From: Candidatus Hydrogenedens sp.
GTDB lineage: Bacteria > Hydrogenedentota > Hydrogenedentia > Hydrogenedentales > JAEUWI01
DNA length: 64,000 nucleotides
Direction of reading: 5' to 3'
Assembly: GCA_016125095.1 (NCBI GenBank)
Contig: WGMK01000018.1
Location: 62,001 to 126,000, forward strand
Below the pieces are notes generated by a model, which searched no databases, was not told where the DNA came from, and worked only from the letters and a program-made list of their open reading frames with translations. Positions 33,594 through 42,606 of this stretch are shown piece after piece. The first letter of the stretch is position 1. Every line of letters begins with the position of its first letter. Both the position numbers and the translations under genes were made by a program.

Positions 33594-36566
33594 TCAATCC
33601 ACAAACAGGAACGCATTGCTGTTGAAAATCACGCGGCATGCGTTCGCCATGCCGTGCTCCGCGGCGTAATCGCGCAAGGCCGCTGCGTCTTCGGGCGAGG
33701 GCTCGCGGCCGGTCGCCTCGGTAAAGGCCAGCCGCGCGCGAGCGCCCAGTCCCTGCGCCTCGTCCGACACGCGCTCCGCAAAGGCCGCCGCCTGCGCCAC
33801 GGGGAAGGGGTTGTTCATCACGGCCAGCGCCTGCAGCGCGGTCAGCGTTTCATTACGCACCGGAACGCTCATCGAGGGGTCGGCGCAATCGAGCGTTTGC
33901 AGGTAGGGGTCGGGCACGCTCCGCACGATGGCGCGGTATACGCTGCGCCGCTGCGCCGCCGGGGTCTCGGGGTCGAAGGCCTGATACAGGTAGCGCGGCG
34001 AATGGTCGTCTTCGAACACGAAGGTATCGTAGCCCGGCCCGCCCATGGTCAGATCCAGCCGCCCGGCCAACGCCAGCATGCTGTCGTGCAGGGCCTCCGC
34101 ATCCAGAGCGGTCCGGTTCATCCGCCACAGGTAACGGTTCGACGCGTCGATGCGCGCATTCGCGGGGTTGTCGTCCGACGATTGCCGGTACGCCGCGCTC
34201 ATCACGATCTGCTTGTGCAGCCACTTCAGCGATTGCCCGTGCGCCAGGAATTCCGCCGCCAGCCAATCCAGCAGCTCGGGATGCGTGGGCGGCGCGCCCA
34301 TCGCGCCGAAGTCGTTCGGCGTCTCCACAATGCCGCGCCCGAAGTGATACAGCCACACGCGGTTGACGATGCTGCGCCAGGTGAGCGGGTTCTCCGCATC
34401 GGTAATCCACGCCGCCAGCGCCGCCCGCCGCGCGCCCTCGCCCTCGTCGGGATTCAGGTCGAACGCGGCGTCGTGGCCGCTGCCGAGCGACAGGGCCCCC
34501 GGCCGCGCGGGCGCCACGGGCTGCTCCACATCGCCCCGGTTCAGCACCTGAATATCGCGCACGCCGTCCGGCGGCGTAAAGCTGCCCTGCGGCGCGAATT
34601 CATGGGCCGCCGCGTACACCATGCGGGGCTCGGGCAGCGCGGCCCATTGGTCCTGCACGCGCTTCAGGTCGTGGCGCAGCTGCTTCCGTTCCGCTTCCGC
34701 CGCATCGCCCACCGCGCGCGCGACTTCCTTCGTGCGCTCCCGTTCGAGACCGGCAATGGCATTGCGCAGTTCTTTCAGCTTCTGCTCGGCGGCGGGGTCC
34801 GCTTCATGCAGCCGCTTCCGGCTGTCGTAGCCGTCCACCAGAAAGCGCGTGTTCCACAGCCCGGCGTCTATCGTGTCGGCCGAAGTGACAGTTGCCCCGC
34901 GCGCAGCGTTTTCGCCTTGAGATTCCACCTCAACCTCAGCCAGCGCGAACACGAAGTCCTGCGTGCGCTCCCACAGTTTCGTTGCCGTCACCGTCACATA
35001 CCGCGCCTCGAATCCCTCTGCTTCGATCACCACGGGATGGTCGCCCGGATTTGGATAGTCCTCCGCCGTAAAGTCGAAAGTCTTGCTGGCGCCGTCCGGA
35101 GTCTCGGACAGCGTCACCCGGAACCGCGCGGGAAATCCGAAGCCCGGCGTGTCCGGAAAATCCACCGGTCGCGCGGGCACCAGCGTCACGGCATCGATGG
35201 GCACCACGCGTCCGAGGTCGATTTGCACCCACTTCTCCACGTCGGGTTTCGCCTCGATGCCGCTGTGATAGCCGTTGCTCGGGCTCTTGCCGTCTTCGGG
35301 TTCGAGCGCCGCCGTCTCCTCGCGCAGCGCGTTTAACTTTGCATCGATACGCCGCGTCTCTTCCGTATCGACGGCGTCGCGCGCGGCATCCAGTTCCTGT
35401 TGCCGCGCCTCGAGGCTTCGCAGCGATTGCTGCAGCGCGATCCGCTGCTTCTGGGTTTCCCGGTCCGGACCATACGGACGGTCGGCTTTCTCCACGCCCG
35501 CGAACACCGCCTGCAGGCCGTAGTACTCGGCCGCCGGGATCGGATCGAACTTGTGGTCGTGGCAACGCGCGCACTGAATCGTCACGCTGGTGAAGGTGTT
35601 CATCACGTTGCCCACCACATCGTCGCGGTCCAGCAGCCGTGTAATTTTCTTGTCCTTCGTGCCCTCGCGCAGCTCTACATGCCCGACGAAGTCCCACGGC
35701 CCCGCCGCGAGAAACCCCGTCGCCACCACGCCGTCCGGGTCCGCCGGATCCAATACATCGCCCGCAATCTGCTCGGCCGCGAACTGCCCGTACGGCTTGT
35801 CGTCATTCAGCGAACGGATCACATAGTCGCGATACGGCCAGGCGTTGTTGCGGCGTTTGTCCTTGTCGTAGCCGTGCGTCTCGCCATAGTGCGCCACATC
35901 CAGCCAATGCCGCGCCCACCGTTCGCCATAGCGCGGCGAAGCCAGCAATCCGTCCACCACGCGTTCGTAGGCGTCGGGAGACGCATCCAATTCGAAAGCC
36001 TCGACGGCTTCGCGCTCGGGCGGCAGGCCGATGAGGTCGAAATAGAGCCGCCTTATCAGTGTGCGGCGGTCAGCCTCGGGCGAAGGGGTCAGGCCCTGCT
36101 CCGACAGCTTGGCCCGGACGAACTGGTCGATCGGACTCCCCGCGCCGTAGTCCGGTATCGCGGGCAGCTGCACCGGCTCGAAGGCCCAATGCTTCGGCCA
36201 CGGCGCCCCCGCGTCGATCCACGACCCGATAGCCGCAATCTCCGCGGCGGAAAGCGTATGTCCGGTCTCCGGCGGCGGCATCACTTCATTGGGGTCAGCT
36301 TCCGATATCCGCGCGAAGAGGAGGCTCGCCGCACGATCGCCCGGCACAATCGCGTGTCCGCCGCCGCGCAGTTCCGCGGTCGCGCCATCCGAGCTATCCA
36401 GCCGCAGCCCCGCCTTGCGCTGTTCCGCGTCCGGACCATGGCAGGCATAGCAGTTCTTCGACAATACCGGCCGGATATCGCGGTTAAACTCCGGCGCATC
36501 GTTCGCCTGCGCCAAGCCGGCTACTGCGACCGCCGTGAAAAGAAGTGCCCAAGTCGATTCGTTCAT
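33594..36566 (-). CDS. DUF1549/DUF1553 protein with planctomycete-type cytochrome c domain
   Basis: A 990-residue exported protein. The signal peptide (MNESTWALLFTAVAVAGLA) is followed by a planctomycete cytochrome c domain with one heme site (NCYACHGPDAEQRKAGL). DUF1549 follows at about 140-350 (PIDQFVRAKLSEQGL, RYGERWARHWLDVAHY), then a discoidin-like carbohydrate-binding region at about 430-570, a coiled segment, and DUF1553 from about 700 (NRVWLYHFGRGIVETPNDFG, MSAAYRQSS). These proteins are typical of PVC bacteria and normally stand next to a DUF1501 gene; a role in degrading complex glycans has been suggested for the group. Here an unrelated AT-rich gene separates the two. Start chosen at the ATG before the signal peptide. 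Confidence 0.88.
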   Translation of the reverse strand: MNESTWALLFTAVAVAGLAQANDAPEFNRDIRPVLSKNCYACHGPDAEQRKAGLRLDSSDGATAELRGGGHAIVPGDRAASLLFARISEADPNEVMPPPETGHTLSAAEIAAIGSWIDAGAPWPKHWAFEPVQLPAIPDYGAGSPIDQFVRAKLSEQGLTPSPEADRRTLIRRLYFDLIGLPPEREAVEAFELDASPDAYERVVDGLLASPRYGERWARHWLDVAHYGETHGYDKDKRRNNAWPYRDYVIRSLNDDKPYGQFAAEQIAGDVLDPADPDGVVATGFLAAGPWDFVGHVELREGTKDKKITRLLDRDDVVGNVMNTFTSVTIQCARCHDHKFDPIPAAEYYGLQAVFAGVEKADRPYGPDRETQKQRIALQQSLRSLEARQQELDAARDAVDTEETRRIDAKLNALREETAALEPEDGKSPSNGYHSGIEAKPDVEKWVQIDLGRVVPIDAVTLVPARPVDFPDTPGFGFPARFRVTLSETPDGASKTFDFTAEDYPNPGDHPVVIEAEGFEARYVTVTATKLWERTQDFVFALAEVEVESQGENAARGATVTSADTIDAGLWNTRFLVDGYDSRKRLHEADPAAEQKLKELRNAIAGLERERTKEVARAVGDAAEAERKQLRHDLKRVQDQWAALPEPRMVYAAAHEFAPQGSFTPPDGVRDIQVLNRGDVEQPVAPARPGALSLGSGHDAAFDLNPDEGEGARRAALAAWITDAENPLTWRSIVNRVWLYHFGRGIVETPNDFGAMGAPPTHPELLDWLAAEFLAHGQSLKWLHKQIVMSAAYRQSSDDNPANARIDASNRYLWRMNRTALDAEALHDSMLALAGRLDLTMGGPGYDTFVFEDDHSPRYLYQAFDPETPAAQRRSVYRAIVRSVPDPYLQTLDCADPSMSVPVRNETLTALQALAVMNNPFPVAQAAAFAERVSDEAQGLGARARLAFTEATGREPSPEDAAALRDYAAEHGMANACRVIFNSNAFLFVD

Positions 36567-36679
36567 GATAACGCCAGCATACGAAAATCGACGCCCTGAA
36601 GGAAGCCGCCCGAGGTTCCATTCCAACCTTCCGGCCCGCTCCCGCATCCAACTCGCCGTACCTGTCGGAGTCCATAGCC

Positions 36680-37975
36680 ATGAATCCACTATCCAGTGCC
36701 GCGCCCGGCCGCACCTGGCCAAGGCACCTCCTACGCGGTTTCGGCCTCATCGCCGCCGCATGCTTGCTGGTGCTGATCTTTTCCTTCCGAGGCCCGCTCG
36801 CCTTCGTCATTAAGGGCGGCCTGCACTTGCCACCGCCCACCGGACCCTATGCCGTCGGGCGGGTCACTTGGGATGCGGCGAGTCCCGACCGGCCGGAGAT
36901 CTTCACCGACGACCCCTCGGACCACCGCCGCATCAGTATCGACATCTACTATCCCGCCGAGCGCGTGCCGGGGTCGCGGTCCGGCGTCTATCTCGACGCC
37001 GCCATCGCCGAGGGCGTCACCGGGCTTCCCGCGTTATTGTCGCGGCCCATCACCCCGAACTGGGTCGAGGGCGCGCCGCCCGCGCGCACGGGAGCGCCGT
37101 ATCCGGTGCTGCTGTTTTCGCCCGGCAGCGACAGCCCACCCGTGTTCTACACCAGCCTGCTTGAGCATGTCGCGAGTCAAGGCTTCGTGGTCCTCGCCCT
37201 TTGGCATCCCTATACCACCGCCCGCACGCGCTTTGCCGATGGCGGCGTCGTCGAATCGAAGTACGCTGCCAACGGCGCGATGTGGGAGGGACCCGACGCC
37301 GACCGAGACGCCGCCAAGCAGGTCGTGTCGCGCGTGTGGGCCGAGGATATGCTGCTGGCACTCGACGCCTGCAACGAGCACAACGCGGCCAGCGGCGCTT
37401 TCGAGGGCATGGCAGACCTCCGGAGCGTGGGGGCCTTCGGGCATTCCTTCGGCGGACAGAACGCCGCAGCCGCCATGACGCTCGATCCACGCATCCGCGC
37501 CGGCATGAACTTCGATGGCACGGCCGTGTTTGCCCCCATCCTGAAGCAAGGTGTGATCGGTGCTTTCGCGATGGTGTACGACGACTTCGGTCCGCCCGAC
37601 GACGCATGGCTCGAACAGCACAATCTCACAACCGAAGGCTGGTGGGCGCAATGGGGCGAACGCAATCTGCCATCCGCCCTGCGCGAAAAGGCGGCGAGCT
37701 TCCAGGCATTTCAGATTGATGGCCTCGCCCACGAGGGCTTCGCTACCGACCTCGCGTGGCTCCGGCCGCTCTTCCCTTCCGTCATCACCGAGGATATGGT
37801 CGGCACCATCGACCCCGCCCTCTCGCTCGCGCTGCTGTCCGATCTCGTTGGCGCCTACTTTCAGCAGCACCTGCTCGATCGGCCCTCGGCCTTGATCGTT
37901 GATCCGTCGTCGCTCTATGCACCACTACATCGCGGCATCCAAGACCATCCCGACCCCGCCATCAGCACCCCTTGA
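36680..37975 (+). CDS. Alpha/beta hydrolase, PAF-acetylhydrolase-like
   Basis: A 431-residue protein with one N-terminal membrane helix (about 17-40) and the rest outside the cytoplasm. The nucleophile elbow is GHSFGGQ near residue 255; YPVLLFSPGSDSPP is the usual oxyanion-side strand of dienelactone hydrolase/PAF-acetylhydrolase proteins. The His of the triad is probably in the DGLAHEGFA segment. It likely cleaves esters or lactones; the substrate is unknown. It diverges from the DUF1553 gene with a gap of 113 bases. Confidence 0.78.
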   Translation: MNPLSSAAPGRTWPRHLLRGFGLIAAACLLVLIFSFRGPLAFVIKGGLHLPPPTGPYAVGRVTWDAASPDRPEIFTDDPSDHRRISIDIYYPAERVPGSRSGVYLDAAIAEGVTGLPALLSRPITPNWVEGAPPARTGAPYPVLLFSPGSDSPPVFYTSLLEHVASQGFVVLALWHPYTTARTRFADGGVVESKYAANGAMWEGPDADRDAAKQVVSRVWAEDMLLALDACNEHNAASGAFEGMADLRSVGAFGHSFGGQNAAAAMTLDPRIRAGMNFDGTAVFAPILKQGVIGAFAMVYDDFGPPDDAWLEQHNLTTEGWWAQWGERNLPSALREKAASFQAFQIDGLAHEGFATDLAWLRPLFPSVITEDMVGTIDPALSLALLSDLVGAYFQQHLLDRPSALIVDPSSLYAPLHRGIQDHPDPAISTP

Positions 37976-37983
37976 AAATAAAA

Positions 37984-38012
37984 GCCCGCGGCGCAGGAGC
38001 TGCGCCGCGGGC
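37984..38012 (-). terminator. Rho-independent terminator between convergent genes
   Basis: A perfect 12-bp GC stem (37984-37995 with 38001-38012) with a 5-base loop. On the minus strand it is followed by TTTTATTTTC, a good intrinsic terminator for the Ig/FN3 protein gene; it may also stop the plus-strand hydrolase gene. Confidence 0.85.
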
Positions 38013-38032
38013 AAGTAGAATCAGGATTCAGG

Positions 38033-40162
38033 TTACGGAAGCGTCGTGACCGAGTACACCACGCTGAGCGCCGAGCTGTTGCCCACGGCATCCTGCGCCG
38101 ACACGCGGAACTTCTGCAGCTTGTTCGGCGCGAGGCCGGTGACCAGCGCCTCGTTGCTCGGCAGGTCCGACTGCAGCACGCGCCAGCCGTAGTCGGTCTT
38201 GCTGTTGCGGTAATACTCGTAGAGCGTGTAGGTGACCACGCCCAGGCGGTCCGTCGAGGCCGTCCAGGTCAGGCTCACCGAGTCCGAGGTCACCTCGGTG
38301 GCGGCGAGATTCTTCGGGCGCGTCGGGGCCGTGGTGTCCACCGCCACAATCGTCCAGGTCTGCTCGTCCGCGCCCCACTTGTTGGTCGCCTGCACAGTCA
38401 CCGTGTTCGGGCCCAGCTGGTCCAGCGTCGGCTTCCAGCGCAGGTAGCCCGTCTTGCGGTTCAGGGTCATGCCTGCGGGGCCTTCAATCAGGTTGAAACG
38501 CGGCACCGGGTTGCCCGTGGCCGTCAGCGTGTACTTGTAGTACAGGCCGCCTTCCGCGTCGCCCGCGGGCGGCTGCGAAGTGATGGCCGGGGTGCGGTTG
38601 TCCACCGTCACCGTCACGGCGTCCGACACGCCCTCGTTGCCGGCCTCATCGTAGGCGTAGGCAACCAGGGTATACGCGCCATCGGCCACGGTCGTCGTGT
38701 CCCAATCGGCGCTGAACGGCGTTACCGCCTCGGCAATCATCACGTCATTCGCAGTGTACACCACGCTGGTCACGCCGAAGTCGTCGAAGGCATCGGCCTT
38801 AAGCGTCACGGTGTTCTTTACCACGTCGCCCTCGAAGGGCTCTACAATCGATACGACCGGCGCCAGGTCCACGTCGCCATCGCCCACGATAACCAGCGTG
38901 TAGGCCTGCGTCTCGTCGGCGCCTGCAGCGTCGATCGAGTGCACGGAGAATTCGAAGATACCCGCTTCTTCCGGGGTGCCCGAAAGCACGCCCTCGATCG
39001 CGTCGAAGGTCATGCCGCCCGGCAGGTTGCCGGTCAGTTCGCTGATGATCGGCGCCGTGCCGTTCACCACAATCGTGCGCTCGACATACGGCACCAGCAG
39101 CTCGCCTTCCTGCAGGTTGCCGATCAGGCCCAGCTGGCCCGCGGCGTCGAAGCCCGCCATCTGCGCGCCGATGTAGTCGCCCACCACTTCGATGGTCGAG
39201 AAGTCGACCACTACGCCATCAATGGTCTTGGTACCTACGCCATGGATTCCGTCCGGACCCACGTTATCGGTACGCGCTTCGCCCGATTCAGGATCGTACG
39301 GTCCAGCGTACTCATAGAAGTCGTAGCGGACGGTGATGATTTCGTCGCCGTCGGGCAGTTCCTGTGCCGCATTCTCCAGCTCGCCGTTGGCACCGCCATT
39401 GTCCTGGTTGAACTCGATCTGCATCAACCGCCATTCAACCTCTACTTCATCCGGCTCGCCATTCTTCCAGTTGTGGTCGTTCGGATCATCCGGGTCGTCC
39501 GACACGAGGTCGTCCAGCTCCACCTTGTTGTTGTTGTGCGTCTGGGTCGTGGTTACCTTCACCCACGAAGCCGGGCCGAATTCCTTCACATGCACTTCCA
39601 CGGGTTCCGGCACGCGCACCACGGCCTGTACCTGCGCCGGCACACCCACCTGCGGCGGAGCCACATAGGTGAACACGGGCGTCAGGATGTTGAGCGAGGC
39701 GCCGCGGACGAGATTGCCCGCGCCGTCATCGAGCAGCCAGTAGTAGCGTACCGCCGAGGGGGCGCCGTAGTAGCCCACCCCGAAGTGCTCGCCGCCGAAG
39801 TTGATGCTCGGGTTGGTGAACATGTGGCCGTTCGTGGGGTCGATCGGGCCGCTCGGAATGGCGGTGTACGAAGACCACGAGCCGTCCGCGTTCTTCTTGC
39901 TTTCGTACATTACATGCACTTTCGGATGCGCCGGATCCGACAGATCCTCTTCGATGCGCGGCGTGCCGTAGTGGTTGTAGCTGTAGGTGTAGGTGATGTC
40001 CTTGCTGTGGACATCTTCGATTTCCACCTCGAAACCGTGACATTCGTGGCCCGTGTCATTGACCACATCGAAGTTGTTCAGGCTGCCATAAGCCTGACTG
40101 GCGTACACCGGCGCCGACAGAATCGTCAGCGCCAATGCGCCCGCAAGTATCCAGTGTTTCAT
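38033..40162 (-). CDS. Secreted multidomain Ig-like/FN3 protein
   Basis: A 709-residue exported protein with a signal peptide at 1-21. The N-terminal 300 residues are unassigned beta-rich sequence with acidic loops. From about 345 come a putative Ig domain (TGNLPGGMTFDAIEGVLSGT), a Big-type Ig domain (SIVEPFEGDVVKNTVTLKAD), a second putative Ig domain (GPAGMTLNRKTGYLRWKP) and a fibronectin type III domain (SDSVSLTWTASTDRLGVVTY). There is no visible anchor motif, so it may be extracellular or bound non-covalently. Such arrays usually act in adhesion or glycan contact. Ribosome site GGAGAG before the ATG. Confidence 0.75.
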   Translation of the reverse strand: MKHWILAGALALTILSAPVYASQAYGSLNNFDVVNDTGHECHGFEVEIEDVHSKDITYTYSYNHYGTPRIEEDLSDPAHPKVHVMYESKKNADGSWSSYTAIPSGPIDPTNGHMFTNPSINFGGEHFGVGYYGAPSAVRYYWLLDDGAGNLVRGASLNILTPVFTYVAPPQVGVPAQVQAVVRVPEPVEVHVKEFGPASWVKVTTTQTHNNNKVELDDLVSDDPDDPNDHNWKNGEPDEVEVEWRLMQIEFNQDNGGANGELENAAQELPDGDEIITVRYDFYEYAGPYDPESGEARTDNVGPDGIHGVGTKTIDGVVVDFSTIEVVGDYIGAQMAGFDAAGQLGLIGNLQEGELLVPYVERTIVVNGTAPIISELTGNLPGGMTFDAIEGVLSGTPEEAGIFEFSVHSIDAAGADETQAYTLVIVGDGDVDLAPVVSIVEPFEGDVVKNTVTLKADAFDDFGVTSVVYTANDVMIAEAVTPFSADWDTTTVADGAYTLVAYAYDEAGNEGVSDAVTVTVDNRTPAITSQPPAGDAEGGLYYKYTLTATGNPVPRFNLIEGPAGMTLNRKTGYLRWKPTLDQLGPNTVTVQATNKWGADEQTWTIVAVDTTAPTRPKNLAATEVTSDSVSLTWTASTDRLGVVTYTLYEYYRNSKTDYGWRVLQSDLPSNEALVTGLAPNKLQKFRVSAQDAVGNSSALSVVYSVTTLP

Positions 40163-40409
40163 ATACCATCTCTCCAGTTCCCGCCCGCCGGCGGAGGCCA
40201 GTGCATGCGTAATCGAGGCAACAGCGCCAAGGATTCCGCAAGCCTTTGCTCAAGAGACGGTCTGCTTCATGAAGTGCTTACAGGTTTAATTGATTCTTTT
40301 TTTTGGCGGCGGCATAAAAGCTAGAAATTAAAGTTGGTTGAGCGCCGGGTCGACGGCCCGGTAGGCGGTTATGGCGGGTTAACGACCGCCATTCAGGCAG
40401 CCTGAACAA
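40163..40409. other. Intergenic region with short palindromes
   Basis: About 250 bases between the Ig/FN3 gene start and the end of the glycoside hydrolase gene. A GC hairpin (CCGGGTCGACGGCCCGG region near 40350) and the palindrome TTCAGGCAGCCTGAA (40392-40406) may help end the upstream minus-strand gene. A run of eight T (near 40300) lies among A/T-rich bases that may hold the promoter of the Ig/FN3 gene. No gene seen. Confidence 0.4.
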
Positions 40410-42569
40410 CTACTGGAGCACGTACCAGGCAAAGCCTTGGGCGGGCACGTTGACGGGAATCGCGGCCTCATAGTCCCGCGATATCGCGACGGCGTTCGTC
40501 TCGCCTTCCGCTCCGGTTACCGATACCGAGTCGTCCAGGCCGGTGTAGTACACGTCCACCGGAATTTCGCGCTGCACGGCCTCCTCCAGCGGATTGAAGA
40601 CGATCAGCATGCCCTTCTCTTCGAGCGTCGGATTCACGTGCAGCATCCAGTCCAGGTCGCGGCCATCGGCGCGTCTGCCGTGCACCAGGTCGCTCTCCAG
40701 GATGTCGCGGTGCTTCTTGTACCACGCCACCCAGCGCTGCACCATCGCCTTCGTGCGATCGGTATCATAGAGCCGCGGTCCGCGGTAGCAGGCCTGCACA
40801 CCCAGCGCGAGGTTCGAGAAGAGCATGTGTTCGTAGTGGTCGAGGTGCTCGTCCAGCGGCTCGATGGTGGCCGCCTCGCCGCCGCCGTGATACTCCGTCA
40901 GCGGCACGAACATCCAGCCCATGCTTGGCGTCTTCGTCCACGTGCCGTCGTAGATGTTCTGCCGCGTATGAATCACCTGCTGGGCGCGCGGCAGGCTCCA
41001 GTTGGTCTCGCGGTAGCCCATCCCCGTCTTGCTGGAACCCGCCAGGAAATAGTAGTCCGGCACGTTCAGATAGAGGCCCTCGCCGCGGCACCACTGGTAG
41101 AAATTTCTGATGGTCGTCCACTGCGTCCATTGCGAATCTTCGTAGCCGCGATGGCCCCGGTGCGTAGTCGAACGGCAGGTGTCGCCCGGATACGAGCCGT
41201 CGTGCTCCAACAGGTTGAATCCGGTCGTATCGAAGAAATGGTACAGCTGCTCGAAATAGCCTTCGCCCCAGGGGCTGCCGATGCAGGGCGAATTCCCGAA
41301 GGTGGGGGACTCGCCCGGGCCCATGACCACGTCGTTTTCGGCATCGATACTGCGCGAGGCCAGCAGCGAATAGCCGCCGAATTCCACGCCGCGCTCGTGG
41401 GCATATTCGGCATAGCGCGTCATCTGCTCCAAATAGCGCGATTCCCGATTCTCGATGTCGAAGCCGCTGCCGAAGGTCAGAATCGCCATCTCGAATCGGG
41501 CCTCGGCACACTGATCGAGTGCGAGTTCCACGTCGCGGCGCGAGGAATACCGCACGTGCATCATCAGCGGATTCTCCGTCACCCAAGGCGCAATGATGCG
41601 GTACATCCGGCGCTGCGCCAGCCCCTTGCGTTCGCGTTCCTCGGTGTCGTGTACGAGTTCGAAGGCGCGGAACGATTCGAAGGTCTCGCCCGGGGCAATG
41701 TCCACGCTCGGCCCGATGTTCGGCCGCACCTCGAGCAGGCACGGCGTCAGCCGCTCGTAGTTCAACTGCGTCTCGTATTGCGGGTCGGCCACCCAGTGCA
41801 CCGAATGCTCGGAGGAATCGAGCGCGCTCATGCCCGCAAAGGCGTAATCCGTTTCCACATGCAGGTTCGGATGCGGTAGCACGCCCGTGCGATTGTCCAC
41901 GTCGGAGCCTCGCTCCACGCACGCGAGGATTTCGCTCGTGAAGGCATCGAGCCGTACCGGCTTCTCGCCCGCGTTGGTCACGGTGATCCACTTCGACAGC
42001 AGCGGAATTCCGTCGTAGAGGTTGTAGTGCACCGATACCTTGAGGGGCGCGGCATCGCCTTCGGCAGGCGCATAGTCCATCCGCAGATGGACGCCCTTGG
42101 GCGGCCACACGGCATCCGGCGCGTGGTGCCGCACCTGCTTCCAGGCGAAGCGTTCCTCGATAGGCCCGGTCTCGTAGCCCGCGTATTGCAGCGCTCCCGG
42201 CAAAGCGCTTAACTCGTCCAACCATTCCGGGGTCAGGAAGGCGTAATTCGGCTGCCCCGAAAGGCCGCCCACGTCGATGATTTGACCATCGACCGTGATA
42301 CGCGCTTCGGGTTTCACGCCGCGCAATATCGACTCGCCGGTCATCAGGTTGTCGAAGGCCACGGTCGCGCCGCCCGGGGCAAGACGGAAGGTTCGCCGTA
42401 TCAGTCCGTTCGTCAGGGCGATTTCATCCTCGCGCCCGGTCGTTTCCACGGCCGCCCGCTGGCCAACCTCATCGATCAGCCAGTCGCCCCGGCCTGATTC
42501 CCCGTGCGCGGCGAGGCCCGTGCCGATAAGGAAAGTTACGACGAAAAACAGGTGGATTCTCTTGGGCAC
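40410..42569 (-). CDS. Secreted alpha-galactosidase-like glycoside hydrolase
   Basis: A 719-residue exported protein. The first 300 residues form a beta-sandwich typical of GH36/GH31-type enzymes (IALTNGLIRRTFRLAPGGAT, YNLYDGIPLLSKWITVTN). A barrel follows at about 330-640; TTGFNLLEHDGSYPGD near residue 445 is the best candidate for the nucleophile strand. The C-terminal part (GMLIVFNPLEEAVQREIPV) is the usual closing sandwich. Start is placed at GTG 42569 since GGGGA lies upstream and the signal peptide (KRIHLFFVVTFLIGTG) follows. It lies 37 bases after the sodium symporter gene on the same strand, so hydrolysis outside and uptake of the released sugar is likely. Specificity is inferred. Confidence 0.7.
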   Translation of the reverse strand: MPKRIHLFFVVTFLIGTGLAAHGESGRGDWLIDEVGQRAAVETTGREDEIALTNGLIRRTFRLAPGGATVAFDNLMTGESILRGVKPEARITVDGQIIDVGGLSGQPNYAFLTPEWLDELSALPGALQYAGYETGPIEERFAWKQVRHHAPDAVWPPKGVHLRMDYAPAEGDAAPLKVSVHYNLYDGIPLLSKWITVTNAGEKPVRLDAFTSEILACVERGSDVDNRTGVLPHPNLHVETDYAFAGMSALDSSEHSVHWVADPQYETQLNYERLTPCLLEVRPNIGPSVDIAPGETFESFRAFELVHDTEERERKGLAQRRMYRIIAPWVTENPLMMHVRYSSRRDVELALDQCAEARFEMAILTFGSGFDIENRESRYLEQMTRYAEYAHERGVEFGGYSLLASRSIDAENDVVMGPGESPTFGNSPCIGSPWGEGYFEQLYHFFDTTGFNLLEHDGSYPGDTCRSTTHRGHRGYEDSQWTQWTTIRNFYQWCRGEGLYLNVPDYYFLAGSSKTGMGYRETNWSLPRAQQVIHTRQNIYDGTWTKTPSMGWMFVPLTEYHGGGEAATIEPLDEHLDHYEHMLFSNLALGVQACYRGPRLYDTDRTKAMVQRWVAWYKKHRDILESDLVHGRRADGRDLDWMLHVNPTLEEKGMLIVFNPLEEAVQREIPVDVYYTGLDDSVSVTGAEGETNAVAISRDYEAAIPVNVPAQGFAWYVLQ

Positions 42570-42606
42570 GGATATTCCCCATTCACTCTTGGACGCGCGT
42601 ATGCGG